DNA of 64,000 nt from Limnospira fusiformis SAG 85.79. GTDB lineage: Bacteria > Cyanobacteriota > Cyanobacteriia > Cyanobacteriales > Microcoleaceae. The DNA is taken from the NCBI RefSeq assembly GCF_012516315.1, contig NZ_CP051185.1:2903403-2967402 (forward strand), written 5' to 3'. Position numbers and translations under genes: made by a program. The first letter of the stretch is position 1. Every line of letters begins with the position of its first letter. This document shows, piece by piece, positions 18,646 through 27,797 of the stretch. Below the pieces are notes generated by a model. It searched no databases. It was not told where the DNA came from and saw only the letters and a list, made by a program, of their open reading frames with translations.

Positions 18646-18897
18646 TCAAACCTTTACAAAACTTATGAAAGCTTTACGCAGATTGAAAAAGTATCGCATT
18701 ATCTGGGAAGACAACTCTTGAAAGACAACGGCAGTAGCCCGCAAAGCACGAAGCATAATGTTTCGTGCGCCTACCCAATCACGGGGTAAAGATATAACTT
18801 TCGTTACAGCCGCTAAAACACCTTTCTTTCTAAGGTGGCAGCACTGACGGAGAATATTTCTCCCGGCTTCTTTGGGTGTAACATAATTTGGGCACTT
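18646..18897 (-). pseudogene. Relic of a TnpB C-terminus
   Basis: A minus-strand frame without a start codon contains EAGRNILRQC and PRDWVGARNIMLRALRATA. The latter matches the last RuvC motif region of the TnpB at 58046 (PRDWNGAFGIFLKALRDTA). It stops at TGA (complement of 18646-18648). The zinc ribbon is mostly lost and the N-terminal three quarters are absent, so this is a remnant. Confidence 0.6.
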
Positions 18898-19165
18898 TAA
18901 CTCCTGTTATTGTGCTTGTTGCTATTATACAGGTTTTTGGTTTTTGTGTAAGTTTGAGTAAATTTTTTATTACTAGGAAGCACCTCACAATTAAATCATG
19001 GTTAGGGAAATCTCCTCAGCCCGGCCCGCAAAGCCAACCCACAGGTTGACGGGAAGACCAGCCAGACCCTCTTAGTTCCCAGAACTATGGTAGATATACA
19101 TCCCATCCTTTGCTAGATTCATATACCGCGCTATAATTTGTTACGGAACTTAGCAAAACTTTTAT
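18898..19165. other. Intergenic region, no gene seen
   Basis: AT-rich upstream half, then a GC-richer stretch (about 19015-19080) with several short complementary words that may also be element debris. The promoter of the DUF6825-like gene should lie near 19100-19150. No reading frame is supported. Confidence 0.4.
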
Positions 19166-19486
19166 ATGAGTAAGCCATCTGTTCATTCTTTCTTTGTGGG
19201 CCGGGCCTTAGCAGAAGGACTCTATGAACAAATTGAAAACATCTTGTCCAATGGCCTGAGTGAATTAGGCAAATTTGATGCCGAACAACGGGAGAAACTC
19301 CGTGATTTTACCAATCAGGTCATCCAGAAGGCTGATTCTGAGGCGGAAAAACAGGGTATCAATCAAATGGCAGACAATAGTGGCTTTGGTTCCGAATCAG
19401 TTGATTTACAGGAAACTATCGACGACCTCCGGGCGGAAATTGCCCAAATGCGATCGGAACTACAGCGTTACCGTAACCAAGCCTAA
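19166..19486 (+). CDS. Small conserved cyanobacterial protein (DUF6825-like)
   Basis: 106 residues. It starts SVHSFFVGRALAEGLYEQIE, then a helical region LSELGKFDAEQREKLRDFTNQV, and ends in a coiled coil (about 72-104, EETIDDLRAEIAQMRSELQ-like heptads). No membrane segment or signal peptide. This pattern matches a small protein family found in cyanobacteria and plastid-bearing organisms whose function is not established; the family name is from memory. It lies just upstream of the UbiB gene on the same strand (70-80 bp). Confidence 0.75.
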   Translation: MSKPSVHSFFVGRALAEGLYEQIENILSNGLSELGKFDAEQREKLRDFTNQVIQKADSEAEKQGINQMADNSGFGSESVDLQETIDDLRAEIAQMRSELQRYRNQA

Positions 19487-19556
19487 GTGCAGACCACTGC
19501 CATACATCCTGTCATACATCCTTAATTAAACCCATTGATTAGCTGGAAACGCAATT

Positions 19557-21335
19557 TTGGAAACGCGAGTGTCTGTTCCCCTTGATGAGTCAAATCATCC
19601 CTACCGGAACCATGAAAATATCCCACCTAACCCAGTGGCTTCAGCCACTCCCAAACCCTATGGTCAAAAATCCTACCGTTGGAACCGTAAACATTATTCC
19701 CGTCAACGGCGATTTATTGACATTTGGACCTTTGTTCTCCTATGGCTAGGGTGGCTATGGAGAGATGGTAAACAATGGAGTTACATAGGTGGTTACACCG
19801 AAGAGAAAAAACTGGCCAGAAAGAGACAGCAGGCTATCTGGGTTAGGGAAAGCCTCCTAGACCTAGGACCAACCTTTATCAAATTAGGTCAACTGTTCTC
19901 CACCCGTGCAGACCTATTCCCCGGTGAATATGTCGAGGAACTTTCTAAACTACAGGATCGCGTCCCCGCTTTTCCCTATGAACAATGTCGGGAAATCATC
20001 GACCAAGATTTTGGTAAATCCGTTGAGCAACTATTTCGCAACTTTGACCCGGTTCCACTAGCCGCCGCCAGTTTGGGTCAAGTCCACAAGGCTCAACTCT
20101 ACTCCGGTGCTGATGTGGTGGTCAAAGTCCAACGACCTGGACTTAAACAGCTATTTGAGGTCGATCTAGCTATTCTTAAAGGTATTGCTCGCTATTTCCA
20201 AAATCATCCTAAATGGGGTCGAGGTCGCGACTGGCTGGGAATTTATGACGAATGTTGCCGAATTCTCTGGGAGGAAATAGACTATCTTAATGAGGGCCGC
20301 AATGCGGATACCTTCCGGCGTAATTTCCGCCATTGTGATTGGGTTCAGGTTCCCCGGGTTTGCTGGCAATTTTCATCCCCACGGGTCTTGACTTTGGAGT
20401 ATCTTCCGGGAATTAAAATTAGTAACTATGAAGCCTTGGAAGCATCGGGTTTGGACCGGAAACAACTGGCTCAAATGGGGGCTAAAGCCTATTTACAACA
20501 ACTCCTTAATGATGGCTTTTTCCATGCTGACCCTCATCCGGGTAATATTGCCGTTAGTCCCCAGGGACAGCTAATCTTTTATGATTTCGGTATGATGGGG
20601 CGGATTACTTCTAATCTGCGGGAAAAGCTGATGGAAACACTATTTGGCATTGCTAATAAGGATGCCGATCGCGTCGTGAAATCCCTCATTGAAGTGGGCG
20701 CTTTGGCTCCTACCGGAGATATGAGCCCCGTGCGACGCTCCATCCAGTATATGCTAGATAATTTCATGGATCAACCCTTTGAGGAGCAATCCATTGCAGC
20801 TATTAGTGATGATCTCTATGAGATCGCCTATGACCAACCCTTCCGCTTCCCGGCTACATTTACTTTTGTGATGCGTGCCTTTTCTACCCTCGAAGGGGTC
20901 GGTAAAGGCTTAGACCCGGAATTTAATTTTATGGAGGTGGCACAACCTTTTGCCATACAGCTTATGTCTAATGGAAACGGCTCCCAAACTACCAATAGTA
21001 TCATAAATGAAATCAGTCGTCAAGCGGTTCAGGTGAGTTCCACGGCTTTGGGTTTACCCAGTCGCATTGAACAAACCCTTGATAAATTGGAACAAGGAGA
21101 TTTGCGAATGCGGGTGCGGGCGACGGAAACCGATCGCCTCCTGCGCCGGGTCAGTAACGTGCAAATGGGGACTAACTACGCTTTGTTGGTGGGGGCATTT
21201 ACTTTATCGGCAACACTACTGTTTATTAGTGATAAAGTGTGGTTAGCTCTTGTGATTGCCTTTTTGGCTTTGCTCATGGCAGTTGTTTTGATACGGCTGA
21301 TCAGACAAATCAATCGCTTTGATAGAATGCTGTAG
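19557..21335 (+). CDS. ABC1/AarF/UbiB-family atypical kinase
   Basis: 592 residues from TTG 19557; a GTG at 19569 is as plausible and there is no early ATG. The UbiB-like core shows the KxGQ motif (FIKLGQLFSTRADLFP, about residue 104), LAAASLGQVHKA, EYLPGIK, the catalytic HADPHPGN (about 323) and YDFGMMG. Two hydrophobic segments close the protein (about 540-585), so it is membrane-bound. UbiB-type proteins support quinone synthesis or lipid homeostasis; cyanobacterial and plastid ABC1K members affect plastoquinone and tocopherol metabolism, so a thylakoid role is likely but inferred. Confidence 0.92.
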   Translation: METRVSVPLDESNHPYRNHENIPPNPVASATPKPYGQKSYRWNRKHYSRQRRFIDIWTFVLLWLGWLWRDGKQWSYIGGYTEEKKLARKRQQAIWVRESLLDLGPTFIKLGQLFSTRADLFPGEYVEELSKLQDRVPAFPYEQCREIIDQDFGKSVEQLFRNFDPVPLAAASLGQVHKAQLYSGADVVVKVQRPGLKQLFEVDLAILKGIARYFQNHPKWGRGRDWLGIYDECCRILWEEIDYLNEGRNADTFRRNFRHCDWVQVPRVCWQFSSPRVLTLEYLPGIKISNYEALEASGLDRKQLAQMGAKAYLQQLLNDGFFHADPHPGNIAVSPQGQLIFYDFGMMGRITSNLREKLMETLFGIANKDADRVVKSLIEVGALAPTGDMSPVRRSIQYMLDNFMDQPFEEQSIAAISDDLYEIAYDQPFRFPATFTFVMRAFSTLEGVGKGLDPEFNFMEVAQPFAIQLMSNGNGSQTTNSIINEISRQAVQVSSTALGLPSRIEQTLDKLEQGDLRMRVRATETDRLLRRVSNVQMGTNYALLVGAFTLSATLLFISDKVWLALVIAFLALLMAVVLIRLIRQINRFDRML

Positions 21336-21833
21336 GTATCAGATATCAGGGGTGGTGGAATGGGCGATGTGGCTTCCTGGGGATGACACCCAAGCCCCAC
21401 CTCACCCATGGTATCCTGTCATCCGCAAATCGGCCATCACTTAAACAATGCGATCGCTGTGTCATAAGCCGTCCAACTCAACAATTAAACAGGTGGAGAT
21501 GGCTAAAAAAGTGCTGGTAGGAAAGTACCTCTCAGCTAACTTGACCCGTTCACCAGGTAAACTTACACCTGGGTTATTGATGCCAAAAACTACCCGGAAA
21601 TCTTATAATAACAATGTTATCCGCCAAAGGGGACTCAATATCTTAAAATTTTTCCAGCTCAAAAAAACTGATATTATCAAAGAAATTTTAGCTGGTGCCA
21701 AGCGTCCCGCCCAAGATGCTACTGCTGTTAACTCAACTTGCTGATATCCTATGCAACATAGAAATCACTCTCAGTTTCTTCCCGTCACTAATCGGAGTAA
21801 CGATTTAGTGGTACTCTGCACGGAGGAAGATTT
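21336..21833. other. Intergenic region with one uncertain small frame
   Basis: About 500 bp between the UbiB gene and the PP2C gene. Apart from the small basic frame at 21499-21744 nothing coding is supported. An SD-like AGGAAG (about 21823-21828) precedes the PP2C ATG. Confidence 0.5.
21499..21744 (+). CDS. Possible small basic protein, unknown
   Basis: 81 residues from ATG 21499; the frame extends upstream to an ATG at 21448. It is strongly basic (MAKKVLVGKYLSANLTRS, then many Lys/Arg) with no recognised motif. A purine-rich AGGTGGAG lies immediately before the ATG, closer than a normal ribosome binding site. It could be a small nucleic-acid-binding protein or a chance frame. Confidence 0.3.
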   Translation: MAKKVLVGKYLSANLTRSPGKLTPGLLMPKTTRKSYNNNVIRQRGLNILKFFQLKKTDIIKEILAGAKRPAQDATAVNSTC

Positions 21834-22565
21834 ATGAAACGCTATTTCGCAGGTTTGACTGATACGGGAAAAGTCCGCACTGTCAACCAAGATGCCTATT
21901 ACATCGACCAGGAAGGACGGTTTTTTATCGTGGCTGATGGTATGGGTGGTCATGCTGGCGGTCAAGAGGCTAGTCAAATTGCCACTAAAACTATCACAGA
22001 ACATCTTAATGCTCATTGGGATTCTTCTGCTCCTTCCCCGGTATTACTCAAGGAAGCCTTTATAGCGGCTAACCGTGCTATCCTTGATGACCAAATCTCC
22101 CATCCTGAACGTTCTGATATGGGGACGACAGCAGTGGTGGCTTTGTTTCGTGACGGGGAGTCCTGGTGCGCTAATGTGGGAGACTCCCGCCTCTATCGCC
22201 TACGGGGACATACGTTAACTCAAATTTCGGAAGACCAAACTTGGGTGGCGCAAGCTGTTAAACGTAAGGCTATATCCCCTGATGATGCGCGGGTGCATCC
22301 CTGGCGGCACGTTTTGTCTCAGTGTTTGGGACGGGAAGATTTATCTCAAATTGATATTTTTCCCATGGAAATTCAAGCAGGCGATCGCCTATTATTATGC
22401 AGCGATGGCTTGACGGAGGAGTTACCAGATTCTGTCATTGCTAATCAGCTTAAATCCATTCGCGCCTGTGAGGCGGCGACTCAGGCTTTGGTTGATGCGG
22501 CTATTGATAGGGAAGGGAAAGATAATATCACCGTCATTGTGGTGATGATCAATCAGGACGATTAA
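21834..22565 (+). CDS. PP2C-family protein serine/threonine phosphatase
   Basis: 243 residues, the size of bacterial Stp/PrpC phosphatases with no extra domains. The metal-binding motifs are complete: RTVNQDAYYI, ADGMGGHAGGQEAS, GTTAVVALF, NVGDSRLYRLRG, LCSDGLTEEL and KDNITVIVV. It would reverse Ser/Thr kinase phosphorylation in the cytosol; the window holds two apparently active kinases, though none is adjacent. anmK starts 10 bp after its stop, so the two are probably co-transcribed. Confidence 0.95.
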   Translation: MKRYFAGLTDTGKVRTVNQDAYYIDQEGRFFIVADGMGGHAGGQEASQIATKTITEHLNAHWDSSAPSPVLLKEAFIAANRAILDDQISHPERSDMGTTAVVALFRDGESWCANVGDSRLYRLRGHTLTQISEDQTWVAQAVKRKAISPDDARVHPWRHVLSQCLGREDLSQIDIFPMEIQAGDRLLLCSDGLTEELPDSVIANQLKSIRACEAATQALVDAAIDREGKDNITVIVVMINQDD

Positions 22566-22575
22566 TTAGGCTTCC

Positions 22576-23739
22576 ATGACTGTTGTTATTGGTCTGATCA
22601 GCGGTACTTCTGTCGATGGTATTGATGCAGTTTCAGTCCGTCTGAAAGGATCAACTACAGATCTACAGGTGCAATGTCTCGCTAAGGCTACTTATCCCTA
22701 TCCCCCTCAACTGCGATCGCAAATTTTAGCCATCTGTGGCGGTGCATCCATTTCTGTGGCTGATTTGGCTGCTTTGGATGATGCGATCGCTCTCGAGTTT
22801 TCGAGGGCGGCTTTGAATATCCAACAACAATCACCACCCGCTGAATTAATTGGTTCCCACGGTCAAACCGTTTATCACCGACCACCCTACCCCGATGCTA
22901 CCATCCCTTTGGGCTATAGTGTACAACTAGGGCGACCAGAGGCGATCGCTCATCAAACCGGTATCACTACCGTTGGTAATTTTCGCCTCGCTGATATCGC
23001 CGCCCAAGGAGAAGGCGCGCCCCTAGTTCCGGCTGTCGATGCCTACCTCCTCCGTCACCCTCACCTCTATCGCTGTATTCAAAATATCGGTGGTATTGGC
23101 AATGTTACCGTTTTACCTCCCGCAAATATACCCGAATCACATCCTGTGCGGGGATGGGATACTGGACCTGGTAATGCTTTAATCGATTTAGCCGTCGCAT
23201 ATCTATCTGATGGTCGTCAAAGTTATGATTTAGATGGCGCATGGTCCAGTCGTGGTACTCCCTGCACTCCATTAGTCCAAAAGCTGATGGCAGACCCCTT
23301 TTTTCAGACTCCGCCGCCTAAGTCCACCGGACGGGAATTGTTCGGAGTTGAATATCTCCAAAAATACTTACAACAAACTCAAGTCTATAATCTTTCCCCA
23401 GCCGATATCCTCGCCACCTTAACCGAAGTTACTGCTGTTTCCATTACCCACAGCTATCGCCATTTTTTGCCCCAATTACCAGATCAAGTCCTCCTATGTG
23501 GCGGCGGATGCCATAATCGCTATCTCCGAACTCGCCTAGAACAGCTTTTACACCCTATCCCTATTATGACCACCGCCGATGCCGGAGTTGATCCCGATTT
23601 TAAAGAAGCGATCGCTTTTGCTGTCCTCGCCTATTGGCGCACCCGGAGCATTCCTGGTAATTTACCTGAAGTTACAGGCGCTAGTCAGTCTGTGCTGTTA
23701 GGGAATATTTTTCACCCTCATCGCACCATTGGGCTATAA
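22576..23739 (+). CDS. anmK: Anhydro-N-acetylmuramic acid kinase
   Basis: 387 residues. AnmK hydrolyses and phosphorylates 1,6-anhydro-MurNAc released in cell-wall turnover, giving MurNAc-6-phosphate. Visible family motifs are [14 protein letters not shown] at the N-terminus, [11 protein letters not shown] (about 95), the catalytic Asp region [13 protein letters not shown] (about 190) and the ATP-site LLCGGGCHN (about 310). It follows the PP2C gene by 10 bp. Confidence 0.95.
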   Translation: MTVVIGLISGTSVDGIDAVSVRLKGSTTDLQVQCLAKATYPYPPQLRSQILAICGGASISVADLAALDDAIALEFSRAALNIQQQSPPAELIGSHGQTVYHRPPYPDATIPLGYSVQLGRPEAIAHQTGITTVGNFRLADIAAQGEGAPLVPAVDAYLLRHPHLYRCIQNIGGIGNVTVLPPANIPESHPVRGWDTGPGNALIDLAVAYLSDGRQSYDLDGAWSSRGTPCTPLVQKLMADPFFQTPPPKSTGRELFGVEYLQKYLQQTQVYNLSPADILATLTEVTAVSITHSYRHFLPQLPDQVLLCGGGCHNRYLRTRLEQLLHPIPIMTTADAGVDPDFKEAIAFAVLAYWRTRSIPGNLPEVTGASQSVLLGNIFHPHRTIGL

Positions 23740-23806
23740 TAACCCCAGTTGTGCAAAATGGCATCTGCTCAACAGTTTCCCGACCACTGAGTAACAAATT
23801 AGTGCT

Positions 23807-24259
23807 GTGGCTCACACTTTTTTAATGGAACCTGGTCAGTGGCTGGTGGAAGGAACCTGGCTAGATCGTAATCAAGCGCCTATCAGCGTTCGTGGTAAAA
23901 CATTAGTTGCATGGCATCAGAGTGAGTGGTTCAGTCTGGTGACTAAGTTGGTGTTTCCACGAAGCGATCGTGATGACATCATTTTGCAGTATCGAGGACG
24001 ACTCGACAACAACGAACGTCAGTACACCTTTTTAATGCAGCATAGCGCATTAGGTAAGGTCGAAGGGGAAGGCTTAATCAGTCCCTCCCTAATTGTCCAA
24101 CGATTTTGGGTGCTTGGGGATGAACGACAGCGACGCAGTGGTTTGGAAAGTTTCCGCCGCTTTGACAACAATCGATATTATTATTCTAGTGGCATTATGG
24201 CTGGTCATCATCTCAATCTCTCCAGCATCATGGAAGCTACCTTAGAACGAAAAACTTAA
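23807..24259 (+). CDS. Conserved-looking 150-residue protein, unknown function
   Basis: GTG start at 23807. The sequence is beta-rich with alternating hydrophobic residues (PGQWLVEGTWL, ISVRGKTLVAWHQ, DDIILQYRGRL, QRFWVLGDERQRRSG, NRYYYSSGIMAGHHLNLSS). There is no signal peptide or membrane helix. The layout is reminiscent of a small lipocalin-type barrel, but I do not recognise the family. It follows anmK by 67 bp on the same strand; the 3' flank is a repeat array. Confidence 0.7.
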   Translation: MAHTFLMEPGQWLVEGTWLDRNQAPISVRGKTLVAWHQSEWFSLVTKLVFPRSDRDDIILQYRGRLDNNERQYTFLMQHSALGKVEGEGLISPSLIVQRFWVLGDERQRRSGLESFRRFDNNRYYYSSGIMAGHHLNLSSIMEATLERKT

Positions 24260-24289
24260 ATCGGTATTGTTTTCATCTATTAATTACCC

Positions 24290-25165
24290 GGTCGGTGGGG
24301 GCGGGTTTATTAATATTGTCGTCGATAATTCAGAATTGACAGCAGAACCCGCCCCTACAATTATAACTTAAATCGGTATTGTTTTCATCTATTAATTACC
24401 CGGTCGGTGACGGCGGGTTTATTAATATTGTCGTCGATAATTGAGAATTACCCGGTCGGTGGGGGCGGGTTTATTAATATTGTCGTCGATAATTCAGAAT
24501 TGACAGCAGAACCCGCCCCTACAATTATAACTTAAATCGGTATTGTTTTCATCTATTAATTACCCGGTCGGTGACGGCGGGTTTATTAATATTGTCGTCG
24601 ATAATTGAGAATTACCCGGTCGGTGGGGGCGGGTTTATTAATATTGTCGTCGATAATTCAGAATTACCCGGTCGGTGGGGGCGGGTTTATTAATATTGTC
24701 GTCGATAATTCAGAATTGACAGCAGAACGCGCCCCTACAATTATAACTTAAATCGGTATTGTTTTCATCTATTAATTACCCGGTCGGTGACGGCGGGTTT
24801 ATTAATATTGTCGTCGATAATTGAGAATTACCCGGTCGGTGACGGCGGGTTTATTAATATTGTCGTCGATAATTGATAATTACCCGGTCGGTGGGGGCGG
24901 GTTTATTAATATTGTCGTCGATAATTCCGAATTGACAGCAGAACGCGCCCCTACAATTATAACTTAAATCGGTATTGTTTTCATCTATTAATTACCCGGT
25001 CGGTGACGGCGGGTTTATTAATATTGTCGTCGATAATTGAGAATTACACGGTCGGTGGGGGCGGGTTTATTAATATTGTCGTCGATAATTGAGAATTACC
25101 CGGTCGGTGGGGGCGGGTTTATTAATATTGTCGTCGATAATTCAGAATTGACAGCAGAACCCGCC
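24290..25165. repeat. Composite tandem repeat array, 12 copies of a core
   Basis: The core GCGGGTTTATTAATATTG followed by TCGTCGATAATT occurs 12 times. A short unit of about 52 bp ends in GAATTACCCGGTCGGTG. A long unit of about 112 bp adds GACAGCAGAACCCGCCCCTAC and an AT-rich spacer with ATCGGTATTG. Long and short units alternate irregularly, indicating block duplications. GGGGCGGGTT and AACCCGCCCC flank each long unit as an inverted repeat, so each can fold into a hairpin. The first 16 bases of the core also head the array at 3450-3980. Confidence 0.9.
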
Positions 25166-25170
25166 CCTAC

Positions 25171-25217
25171 AATTATTAATTATTAATTATTAATTATTAA
25201 TTATTAATTATTAATTA
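25171..25217. repeat. Heptanucleotide tandem repeat (ATTAATT) over a stop codon
   Basis: About six to seven copies of a 7-bp AT-only unit run into the 3' end of the helicase gene; its stop (complement of 25211-25213) lies inside the array. It resembles the short tandemly repeated heptamers described for cyanobacteria. Confidence 0.85.
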
Positions 25218-26692
25218 TCAATATCCCATTTTTCTGAAGATTCGGCGGCTTTTGGAGATAACGATCGCTCTAGATCATATAATCCAGTAGGTGGGGAAAT
25301 CTTGGGTTTTTGAGGTGGGGGCTGTTTGTGACCCCGCCGCCGTTGGGAGGTCTGTTCTTCGCTGGTATTTTCAGTAATTACCTCATACAAAACCGCCCGT
25401 TTTCCGGTTTGGCTTCCCTTACGCAATACCCTTCCTAGACGTTGGATATATTCCCGCTCCGACCCAGTACCTGATAAAATAATTGCGATTTTGGCATCAG
25501 GAACATCAACCCCTTCATTCAGAACATGGGAAGCCACGAGGGTTCGATACTCTCCTTGGCGAAATTTATCCAGGATTTGATGACGTTCTTTCACAGGTGT
25601 TTGATGGGTGATAGCCGGGATTAAGAAATCTTGGGAAATTCGATAAACTGTAGTATTATCTACTGTAAAAATTAGGGTTCTTTCGGGATAATTTTTGCTG
25701 ATAATGTCGGCTAATATCCTTAACTTTCCATCAGTACAAAGGGCGATTTCTTTAGCTTGACGATGGGCTAACATCGCCCGACGACCAGAAGCCGATCGCC
25801 CACTGACCATCACAAATTGTTTCCAACCGTCTAAACTACCTAGGCGGATATTTTGGTTTTTGAGAAAATCGTTTCTAACTTTAATTAACTCTTGATAGCG
25901 ATCGCGTTCAGGTTCCGACAGTTTAACTTTAATCTGCACAATATCATGCTCTGCTAAAGCCACCCCCGCTAATTGTTCCGGTGTGCGATGATAAACCGTA
26001 GGACCGATTAAATGGTTTAAATCACTGTGACGACCGTCAGACCTATCTGGGGTCGCGGTTAGTCCTAGACGATAGGGGGCGATCGCATATTCTGCAATGA
26101 CTCGATAGAAGTCTGTGGGGAGGTGGTGACATTCATCAAACACCAATAAACCATAGCGATTTCCCAGGGTTTCCGCCTGCAAGGTGGCTGAGTCGTATGT
26201 GGCGACCAAAATTGATGTTTTATCCCGTGAACCGCCCCCCAACAGCCCAATATCCGCCTCTGGGAAAGCAGCTACTAGGTGGGCATACCACTGGTGCATT
26301 AAATCTAGGGTCGGCACCACCACTAGGGTACTACAGGCGATCGCTTCTATAGCCAATTGCGCCAGGTAGGTTTTTCCCGAAGCTGTCGGTAATACCACAA
26401 CTCCCCTATTCCCGCCATTTTCCCAGGCGCTTAAAGCCTCTTGTTGATGCACATAAGGCGACATTTCTAGGCGGGAAACTAACTTTAAGGGATGGAAGAT
26501 TTTGGCTTCGTCAAGAAAATCTACTTTTTCCTCTTGTAAACACTTGATCAGAAAAGGGTAAGAAATCGCAGGTACACGAAACTTCTCTACCCGATCATCC
26601 CAAACTGCGTAATCAATCCACCCTCTACCTCTGGGGGGAGGATGCAGGGTTAATGTGCCGCGTTCAAAGGTTAATTTAGGTAGGCGAGGCAT
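25211..26692 (-). CDS. XPB/Ssl2-like superfamily 2 DNA helicase
   Basis: 493 residues. After an N-terminal region with SPYVHQQEALSAWE (Q-like motif) come Walker A PTASGKTYLA (about 101), the Walker B box DECHH (about 187), TATPDRSDG (motif III) and, in the second RecA lobe, ASHVLNEGVDVPDA and QRLGRVLRKG (motif VI). The compact layout resembles bacterial/archaeal XPB-type helicases, which unwind DNA in repair and sometimes work with nucleases. No nuclease partner is adjacent. The stop codon lies in a heptamer array, so the extreme C-terminus may vary between strains. Confidence 0.9.
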   Translation of the reverse strand: MPRLPKLTFERGTLTLHPPPRGRGWIDYAVWDDRVEKFRVPAISYPFLIKCLQEEKVDFLDEAKIFHPLKLVSRLEMSPYVHQQEALSAWENGGNRGVVVLPTASGKTYLAQLAIEAIACSTLVVVPTLDLMHQWYAHLVAAFPEADIGLLGGGSRDKTSILVATYDSATLQAETLGNRYGLLVFDECHHLPTDFYRVIAEYAIAPYRLGLTATPDRSDGRHSDLNHLIGPTVYHRTPEQLAGVALAEHDIVQIKVKLSEPERDRYQELIKVRNDFLKNQNIRLGSLDGWKQFVMVSGRSASGRRAMLAHRQAKEIALCTDGKLRILADIISKNYPERTLIFTVDNTTVYRISQDFLIPAITHQTPVKERHQILDKFRQGEYRTLVASHVLNEGVDVPDAKIAIILSGTGSEREYIQRLGRVLRKGSQTGKRAVLYEVITENTSEEQTSQRRRGHKQPPPQKPKISPPTGLYDLERSLSPKAAESSEKWDIDN

Positions 26693-26744
26693 GAATTATA
26701 TAGGAAGTAGCTGCTTTGGTTGATTACCATTAACCTGATTCGGG

Positions 26745-27125
26745 TTATCTTTGAATATCGCGAAATTCACGACCAAAGGGTAATAAAGCCATAGGGATGA
26801 GTTTAAAGTGTTGTTTCGCAAAAGGAATCCCAATGATGGTAATTGCCAAAATTAAACCATGCAATAAATGGGATAAGGCGATTTCCCAGCCAAAAAATAT
26901 TACCCAAACCACGTTAAAAATCATGGTTAACAGATTAGATGAATCCGGGGAAACTACGCTTTCTTTACCAAAAGGGGTCATGGTAGCAAACCCTAGTTTA
27001 ATGGCTTGGATACCAAAGGGAATGCCGATAATGGTTAAGCAAATAGTGATACCACCAATAATGTAACCTAATCCAGATAAAAAACCTCCGAAAATTAACC
27101 AGATGATGTTTCCTAACAAAGTCAT
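26745..27125 (-). CDS. YccF-domain membrane protein
   Basis: 126 residues with two YccF-like halves, each a hydrophobic hairpin ending in IGIPFG or IGIPFAKQ (LGNIIWLIFGGFLSGLGY and FNVVWVIFFGWEIALSHLL). Four membrane segments are expected. The family is widespread and its function is unresolved. Same strand as the TPR gene, 24 bp downstream of it. Confidence 0.88.
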   Translation of the reverse strand: MTLLGNIIWLIFGGFLSGLGYIIGGITICLTIIGIPFGIQAIKLGFATMTPFGKESVVSPDSSNLLTMIFNVVWVIFFGWEIALSHLLHGLILAITIIGIPFAKQHFKLIPMALLPFGREFRDIQR

Positions 27126-27149
27126 AGTTTCAGATTCCTAATTTCCATT

Positions 27150-27770
27150 TTATTGCCATCCTCTCAGTTGACAGTGAACTAGAGACAGATCCCACATATA
27201 ATCATTGAGTTTATACTGAGTAGCTGCTTGGGTGATAAAATAACGCGATCGCTCCTGATCACCCGCCGCCTCATAATATAATCCCACATAAAGATGGGCG
27301 TAAAATCTACCCTGTTGTCCTAACCAGGTTCCCCTATTGAGCACTTCATCCGGGCTACAATTTCCCTGATATAGGCTGTAAACTTGTCCCATGATTGTCC
27401 GAGAATCACCTGAGACAGGCAATAAAGATATTCTAGCTGATTCTACCCCCTGTAATTTGGCCTGACAAAGATATCGCCATACTGTCTCCTCAACATCCTG
27501 GGAATTCACAGTCAGATCAATCTCAAACTGATCCGCACCGGCTTGGAACTGTTCCCCATAATAATAGGATAAACCACGCTGCCACAGGTATGGTTTAATC
27601 CGGGGGTCTAAGGCTTCGGCTTGGTCGAAGTCCTTAATTGATTCGGCAATTTGACCCAGTTTGAAGTAAACCATCCCCCGGCGAATGTAAGCATCCGGAT
27701 CACCAGAGCGATCGCTGATTACCTCGTGCCAATGCTTGAGTTGATTTTCCAGTAAAATTTGACGATTCAT
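27150..27770 (-). CDS. Tetratricopeptide repeat protein
   Basis: 206 residues. TPR units are visible at about 24-57 (DAYIRRGMVYFKLGQIAESIKDFDQAEALDP), 60-90 and 150-185. No signal peptide or membrane helix, so probably a cytosolic scaffold. It lies between pfkA (27 bp upstream) and yccF (24 bp downstream) on the same strand, so the three may form one transcript. Confidence 0.85.
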   Translation of the reverse strand: MNRQILLENQLKHWHEVISDRSGDPDAYIRRGMVYFKLGQIAESIKDFDQAEALDPRIKPYLWQRGLSYYYGEQFQAGADQFEIDLTVNSQDVEETVWRYLCQAKLQGVESARISLLPVSGDSRTIMGQVYSLYQGNCSPDEVLNRGTWLGQQGRFYAHLYVGLYYEAAGDQERSRYFITQAATQYKLNDYMWDLSLVHCQLRGWQ

Positions 27771-27797
27771 TCCTACCCTAAAGCACCACTTTTATGG

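Noticed and set aside
24290..25165. CRISPR-like repeat-spacer structure
   Set aside because: Intervening segments are themselves repeated and differ only as long or short versions.
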